DNA of 64,000 bases, from positions 3,472,001-3,536,000 of the forward strand of contig OZ244625.1 of assembly GCA_965218555.1 (NCBI GenBank). Reading direction: 5' to 3'. The notes under the pieces are model-generated. The model had not been told where the DNA came from. It saw only the letters and a program-made list of their open reading frames with translations, and ran no database searches. A program made the position numbers and the translations under genes. Of this stretch, positions 60,260 to 64,000 are shown piece after piece (the stretch's first letter is position 1; every line of letters starts with the position of its first letter). Source of the stretch: JAPPLB01 sp965218555 (GTDB lineage: Bacteria > Acidobacteriota > Terriglobia > Bryobacterales > UBA6623).

Positions 60260-61726
60260 ATGGCGGCGCAACCAGACGCCTTTCCTCGAGCTCGACGGGT
60301 GATTGTGGTGGCACCGATGCCGCCGGAGAAGAGTGCTTATGCGCTGGCGCGCTATAGCCGGTCGCCGGACTCGATCACGCAGAGTTTGGAGTGGGTCCGG
60401 GAACACGATTCAGCGAAGTTTCTCGACAGCTTCTACTTCCAATACGGGCACGCCTCGATCGCCGACCTCGGCCATACGATCTTCTGCTTCGAGGGCATCT
60501 CAGAACTGGCGGCGATCGAAATCGAAGATGAGCAGCTCTGGGACGGGCAGGCGAAATCGAGCCGCTACCAGGATTTCTCCAAGGGCAACATCGTCACGCC
60601 GCCCGAACTGCTCGATACCCACGGAGAGGCCGTTTACCGCGCGGCGTCGAAGAAGCTGCTTGACGCCTACCTCGAAATTCACAGGCGGCTGGTGGAGCAC
60701 CTGACTGAAAAGCATCCGCGTCCCGAGGAGATGAAGGCGGGCGCGTACAAGCGGACGATCGCCGCCCGCTCCTTCGACGTCTCGCGCTACCTGCTTTGGT
60801 TGGGAATTTCAACCAATATCGGGCAGGTCACCAGCATCCGCACGCTCGAGAAGCAGATGCAGCGCTTGGGGGCGTCGGACTACGGTGAGGTACGGGACCT
60901 CGCTGAGGAGATGCACGGGGCCTGCGCGACACCGCCGGGGTGCCCGTGGTATCCCGAGCAGGATCAAGAGCCCTTGGCGCCGACGTTGGCGAAGTACGCC
61001 GAGCCGGACCTGCGCTCGAAAGCCTCACGCGAGAAGGTCGCCGCCTGGGCGAAACAGAACCTCAGTCTTGCAGGCGATGCCGATCTGCCGGACGTGGATC
61101 TCGTCCGCCCGACAGATCCGCTTGATGAGACGGCGGCGACGCTGCTCTATGCCGTGACTTCGCATCCGTTCCGGGTCATCCTCGACGAGGTCAGCGGCTG
61201 GAGCCGCCCCCGACGGCGGGAGGTGCTCGATGTGGCGCTGGAAGATCGCCGCCGGCACGACGAGCTGCTCCGCGAGTTCTGCAGCGGCTACAGCTACGTT
61301 TTCGACATTGTGTGCGACATCGGCGCGTACCGCGATTTACATCGGCATCGGCGCTGCCAGCAAATCCGCCAGAAGTTTACGGAGCGGCTCGGGAATGACC
61401 GGCCGGCGCTCGTGGATGAGGCGGGTGTCGGGGATCTGTATGACCAGGCGTTGGCGGACTCGGCAGCGGCCCGCCGGAAGCTGGCGGAGCAGTCGGCCGA
61501 GGCGGCGCACTACCTGCTGCCGTTTGCGGCTCGCATGCGATCGCTCTATAAGATGGACTTCGCCGAGGCGGAATACATCGCGCGGGTCCGCTCGGGCGTG
61601 AAGGGGCACATCTCCTACCGTACTGTGGCTTGGAAGATGCGCCAGCGCATCATGGAACGAGAGCCGGAACTCGGTGCGCTCGTCCGCGCCACGCCACCGG
61701 ATGTGGAAGACGCGTTGACGCGGTAA
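60260..61726 (+). CDS. ThyX-like protein with two related domains
   Basis: A 488-residue protein that reads as two ThyX-type halves. The first half has FYFQYGHASIADLGHTIFCF and GQAKSSRYQDFSKGNIVTPP, keeping the S-x-R-Y end of the ThyX motif (RHRxxSxNxxSxRY) but not RHR. The second half has SYVFDIVCDIGAYRDLHRHR followed by RCQQIRQKFTERL, keeping RHR but losing the Ser, Asn and SxR positions. FAD-dependent thymidylate synthases methylate dUMP as tetramers with active sites built across subunits, so the two halves could form one composite site. Whether it makes dTMP is open. It ends in VKGHISYRTVAWKMRQRIME. It appears to be monocistronic. Confidence 0.8.
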   Translation: MAAQPDAFPRARRVIVVAPMPPEKSAYALARYSRSPDSITQSLEWVREHDSAKFLDSFYFQYGHASIADLGHTIFCFEGISELAAIEIEDEQLWDGQAKSSRYQDFSKGNIVTPPELLDTHGEAVYRAASKKLLDAYLEIHRRLVEHLTEKHPRPEEMKAGAYKRTIAARSFDVSRYLLWLGISTNIGQVTSIRTLEKQMQRLGASDYGEVRDLAEEMHGACATPPGCPWYPEQDQEPLAPTLAKYAEPDLRSKASREKVAAWAKQNLSLAGDADLPDVDLVRPTDPLDETAATLLYAVTSHPFRVILDEVSGWSRPRRREVLDVALEDRRRHDELLREFCSGYSYVFDIVCDIGAYRDLHRHRRCQQIRQKFTERLGNDRPALVDEAGVGDLYDQALADSAAARRKLAEQSAEAAHYLLPFAARMRSLYKMDFAEAEYIARVRSGVKGHISYRTVAWKMRQRIMEREPELGALVRATPPDVEDALTR

Positions 61727-61805
61727 GCGCGCGGAGTGCCTGCTCGTGTGACCGCCGCCGACCGGGAACGCCGTTTCCGGGGCCGCCGTAATGCGGCTGA
61801 GAAGG

Positions 61806-62483
61806 CTAGAAGACTTTCTTGTTCAGCCGGCGGACGTCAAAGGAGGCCGTGTCGGCAATGGCCATTACCGCCATCACGCCCGCTTGGATCGGATCGCTCA
61901 CCACGAGGTCCGCCGCGTCGGGAACGCTGCCGGCCATGTTCAAACAGATGACGATCAGGCCCTTGTCGCGTACCTCACGAACGGCGTCTTCGATTTCGCC
62001 GCCCATCAACGCGCCAGCCAGAACAAGCGCCCGCGCGCGCGGCAGCCGCGCCACGGCCCTGACAGCTTCCGCGATCTGCGTCTCTCCGACCAGAGGAATC
62101 GTGTCCACCGAGATCCGTTCGCCACGAAGATTGTGACGATCCGCCTCGGCGACCGCACCGACCGCGACTTGTCCGACCTGAGCCCCGCCGCCGATGATGA
62201 TCAAGCGCTTACCGAAGACACGCTTGAGAGTGTGCTCCTCGGCGACGCGGGCCACCTCGGGCAGATCCTTCAACTGCTCGATAATCGGGTTGAGATCGTC
62301 GACGCCGCCAATTTCAAAGAAGACGGTCTCGATCGGCTTGCGGCTGTCGAGGATCGCCACCCAGGTAATGTTGCCGCCGGCGCGCGCGATGATGCCGGTG
62401 AGCTGATGCAATACACCCAGCTCGTTCTTGACCTCGACGACCAAACCTCTCGTCGTGTTCTCTTCGTGGACTTCCTGGTTCAT
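61806..62483 (-). CDS. ACT-domain protein with DUF5612-like C-terminus
   Basis: A 225-residue cytoplasmic protein. Residues about 10-75 are an ACT domain (RGLVVEVKNELGVLHQLTGI, IARAGGNITWVAILDS), the fold that binds small ligands such as amino acids. The rest has the Rossmann-like FGKRLIIIGGGAQVGQVAVG and RALVLAGALMGGEIEDAVRE, then KGLIVICLNMAGSVPDAADL, which looks like DUF5612. The role is likely sensing or regulation. It is convergent with the ThyX-like gene and divergent from the DapA-like gene. Confidence 0.8.
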   Translation of the reverse strand: MNQEVHEENTTRGLVVEVKNELGVLHQLTGIIARAGGNITWVAILDSRKPIETVFFEIGGVDDLNPIIEQLKDLPEVARVAEEHTLKRVFGKRLIIIGGGAQVGQVAVGAVAEADRHNLRGERISVDTIPLVGETQIAEAVRAVARLPRARALVLAGALMGGEIEDAVREVRDKGLIVICLNMAGSVPDAADLVVSDPIQAGVMAVMAIADTASFDVRRLNKKVF

Positions 62484-62560
62484 CGAGCTGCACCCGGGCG
62501 CCGACAGCGCGCTGCAACGAACGCCGCCGAAGAACCTCCAGTATAGCCAGCGGCTTGGGC

Positions 62561-62589
62561 TGGACCTCTCATAAGGCGTCAGGTATAAT
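62561..62589 (+). promoter_or_regulatory. Promoter of the DapA-like gene
   Basis: TGGACC (62561-62566), a 17-base spacer, then TATAAT (62584-62589). Transcription should start near 62596, and GGGAGGA (62619-62625) before the ATG at 62632 serves as ribosome site. Confidence 0.6.
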
Positions 62590-62631
62590 GCCCTTCGCTG
62601 CTACTCCGCCTTTGCCGGGAGGAACCTCGCA

Positions 62632-63624
62632 ATGATTCCGATCTATTCCCGCCGCCGCATGATGACCATGCTGGGAGCCGCTGCTCTCGGCTCCTCCGTT
62701 CGCTTGTCCGGCGCCTCCGGTAAAACCATGAGGGGCGCCTTTATCATCATGGCCACTCCTTATACCGAGGCGAAGGAAGTCGAATACGAGGATTTGGCCG
62801 TCGAGGTCGACTTCCTCCATCACTGTGGCGTGCAAGGCATGGTGTGGCCGCAATTCGCCAGCGAGTATCCCTACTTGAAAAAAGAGGAGCGTTTCCAGGG
62901 GATGGAGACCCTCGCCAAGGCTGCCAAGGGCAAGAAACCGGCGATGGTCTTCGGCGTTCAGGCCCCGAACATCGATGAGATGCTCGAAGTCGCCCGACAC
63001 GCCGAGAAGCTCGAGCCTGACGCTCTGATAGCCATGCCGCCGAGAGAAGCGAAGTCTCTCGACGACTACCGAGCCTACTATGGTGCGCTGTGCAAGCTCG
63101 CAAAACGACCGGTCTTCATCCAGACGACCGGCGGCGCGGCTGACGTCGAGCCGACCGTGGAGTTCATCGTCGAAATGGGGAAGAAGTACCCGAACTTCGA
63201 CTACATCAAGGAGGAATTCCAGCCGGTCATTCCTCGTCTCGTCGAGTTGTCAAAGCACCGCCCACACGTAATCAAGAGCGTCTTCAGCGGCGCCGCCGGC
63301 CGCGGATGGCCGTATGAGATGCGGTACGACCTGGACGGCACGATGCCCGCTGCGGTGTATGCTGACATCTATGCGCAGCTCTGGGAACTGCACCTTAAGG
63401 GGAAACGGGATGAGATCCGCGATCTTTTCAGCAAGCTGATGCTGATGATCAATCTCAATTCTCACATTTCGGGTGTCCGCAACTACATTCTCAAGCGCCG
63501 CGGAATCTTCAAGACCACCAAGTCCCGACGAGCAGACTACACCTGGTCTGAGGAAGCGGTTACCGAGATTGAGCACAACTTGGCTGCCCTGGCTCCGCAC
63601 TTTCGCGTCAAGCTGCCGACCTGA
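62632..63624 (+). CDS. DapA/NAL-superfamily protein with Tat signal
   Basis: A 330-residue TIM-barrel protein of the dihydrodipicolinate synthase/N-acetylneuraminate lyase superfamily: RGAFIIMATPYTEAKEVEYE at the start and a Schiff-base Lys in NFDYIKEEFQPVI. The first 30 residues are SRRRMMTMLGAAALGSSVRL, a twin-arginine signal, which is unusual since family enzymes are cytoplasmic. The usual catalytic Tyr (YNxP) is not seen; the strand reads RPVFIQTTGGAADV. So the Lys is kept but the Tyr is lost. It may be an exported aldolase-like or binding protein with changed chemistry. It has its own promoter. Confidence 0.83.
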   Translation: MIPIYSRRRMMTMLGAAALGSSVRLSGASGKTMRGAFIIMATPYTEAKEVEYEDLAVEVDFLHHCGVQGMVWPQFASEYPYLKKEERFQGMETLAKAAKGKKPAMVFGVQAPNIDEMLEVARHAEKLEPDALIAMPPREAKSLDDYRAYYGALCKLAKRPVFIQTTGGAADVEPTVEFIVEMGKKYPNFDYIKEEFQPVIPRLVELSKHRPHVIKSVFSGAAGRGWPYEMRYDLDGTMPAAVYADIYAQLWELHLKGKRDEIRDLFSKLMLMINLNSHISGVRNYILKRRGIFKTTKSRRADYTWSEEAVTEIEHNLAALAPHFRVKLPT

Positions 63625-63725
63625 GTCATGATCCGTTCCCATGAACTTTATTTGCCGCCGCTCTTGCGAGTTCTCCTCCTGCGCTATGTTTGTTTGCCGC
63701 TGCCGGCCTGACGGCGAACCCCTTC

Positions 63726-64000
63726 ATGAGCACTCGTATCTATCAGGTTGACGCCTTCACCGCACGACCTTTTGCCGGCAATCCTGCCGCGATCTGCCTG
63801 CTGCCCGAGCCGCGGAACCCTCAATGGATGCAGCACGTCGCCCGGGAGATGGGCCTCTCGGAAACCGCCTTTCTGACGCCGCAAGAAGACGGGTTTAGCC
63901 TGCGCTGGTTCACGCCCACCGTGGAAGTTGCGCTCTGCGGTCACGCGACTCTTGCGAGCGCCCACGTTCTTTGGCGTCACGAGGGCTACGGCGGGGGCAA
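63726..64000 (+). CDS. PhzF-family epimerase/isomerase, 5' part
   Basis: The first 91 codons run off the right edge. MSTRIYQVDAFTARPFAGNP and AAICLLPEP form the PhzF N-terminus with its conserved FxGNPA loop. The segment AREMGLSETAFLTPQEDGFS carries the SETAF stretch with the catalytic-type Glu, and RWFTPTVEVALCGHATLASA the second family signature. PhzF-like proteins isomerise or epimerise small acids; substrate is unknown. It follows the DapA-like gene after 101 bases. Confidence 0.9.
   Translation, partial: MSTRIYQVDAFTARPFAGNPAAICLLPEPRNPQWMQHVAREMGLSETAFLTPQEDGFSLRWFTPTVEVALCGHATLASAHVLWRHEGYGGG

Overview
The window looks like chromosome from a member of the Acidobacteriota, most probably a Bryobacter/Solibacter-like lineage. 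This is inferred from gene content only: VWFA-domain proteins of the acidobacterial type, TonB-dependent receptors with an N-terminal carboxypeptidase-regulatory domain, a GWxTD remnant, a TPR-TonB fusion, an NHL protein with an anchor-U-like domain, and high GC. No rRNA, tRNA or CRISPR array was found. The DNA is mostly ordinary chromosome with several patches of decay.

Layout. 0-5 kb (minus strand): a broken SDR gene, a LolD-like ATPase, then an overlapping run of DUF3311, sodium:solute symporter, GT4 glycosyltransferase and hotdog thioesterase. 5-12 kb: an M15-like DUF5715 protein, an S41 (CtpA-like) protein without its catalytic Ser and Lys, a zinc alcohol dehydrogenase and a fused indolepyruvate:ferredoxin oxidoreductase. 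12-15.5 kb: a porin, a small CuA-type cupredoxin and a di-heme oxidoreductase behind a strong promoter and a perfect 24-bp palindrome; a composite repeat lies inside this set. 15.7-20.2 kb: a small methyltransferase, a DUF362 protein and a TonB-dependent receptor. 20.4-21.9 kb: a wrecked IS1380 transposase and a stub resembling HsdR. 21.9-24.7 kb: a MerR-CopA copper operon with a textbook MerR-type promoter.

24.7-33 kb is housekeeping: a LolA-like protein, DUF1385-prfA-prmC, an enolase-superfamily enzyme, a GWxTD remnant, tatA-tatC and a rhodanese. 33-50 kb is rich in exported proteins: a beta-propeller/PHP protein, a 1135-residue protein followed by a VWFA protein, uvrC, a TonB-dependent receptor translationally coupled to a second VWFA protein, and a formylglycine-generating-enzyme-like/AMIN pseudogene. 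50-64 kb holds a 1329-residue NHL protein with near-identical 168-nt repeats, the TPR-TonB fusion, a mutarotase-like lipoprotein, a MoxR ATPase with its membrane partner, a two-domain ThyX-like protein, an ACT-domain protein, a Tat-exported DapA-superfamily protein and the start of a PhzF-family gene.

The best candidates for something new are: (1) the palindrome-controlled porin/CuA-cupredoxin/di-heme operon, plausibly a metal-regulated uptake or redox system; (2) the two-domain ThyX-like protein whose halves keep complementary parts of the ThyX motif; (3) the active-site-less S41 protein; (4) the composite repeat family at 13.4 and 57.3 kb; (5) the shared acidic, tyrosine-rich tracts in TatA and TatC. 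All assignments come from reading the sequence; no database search was run.
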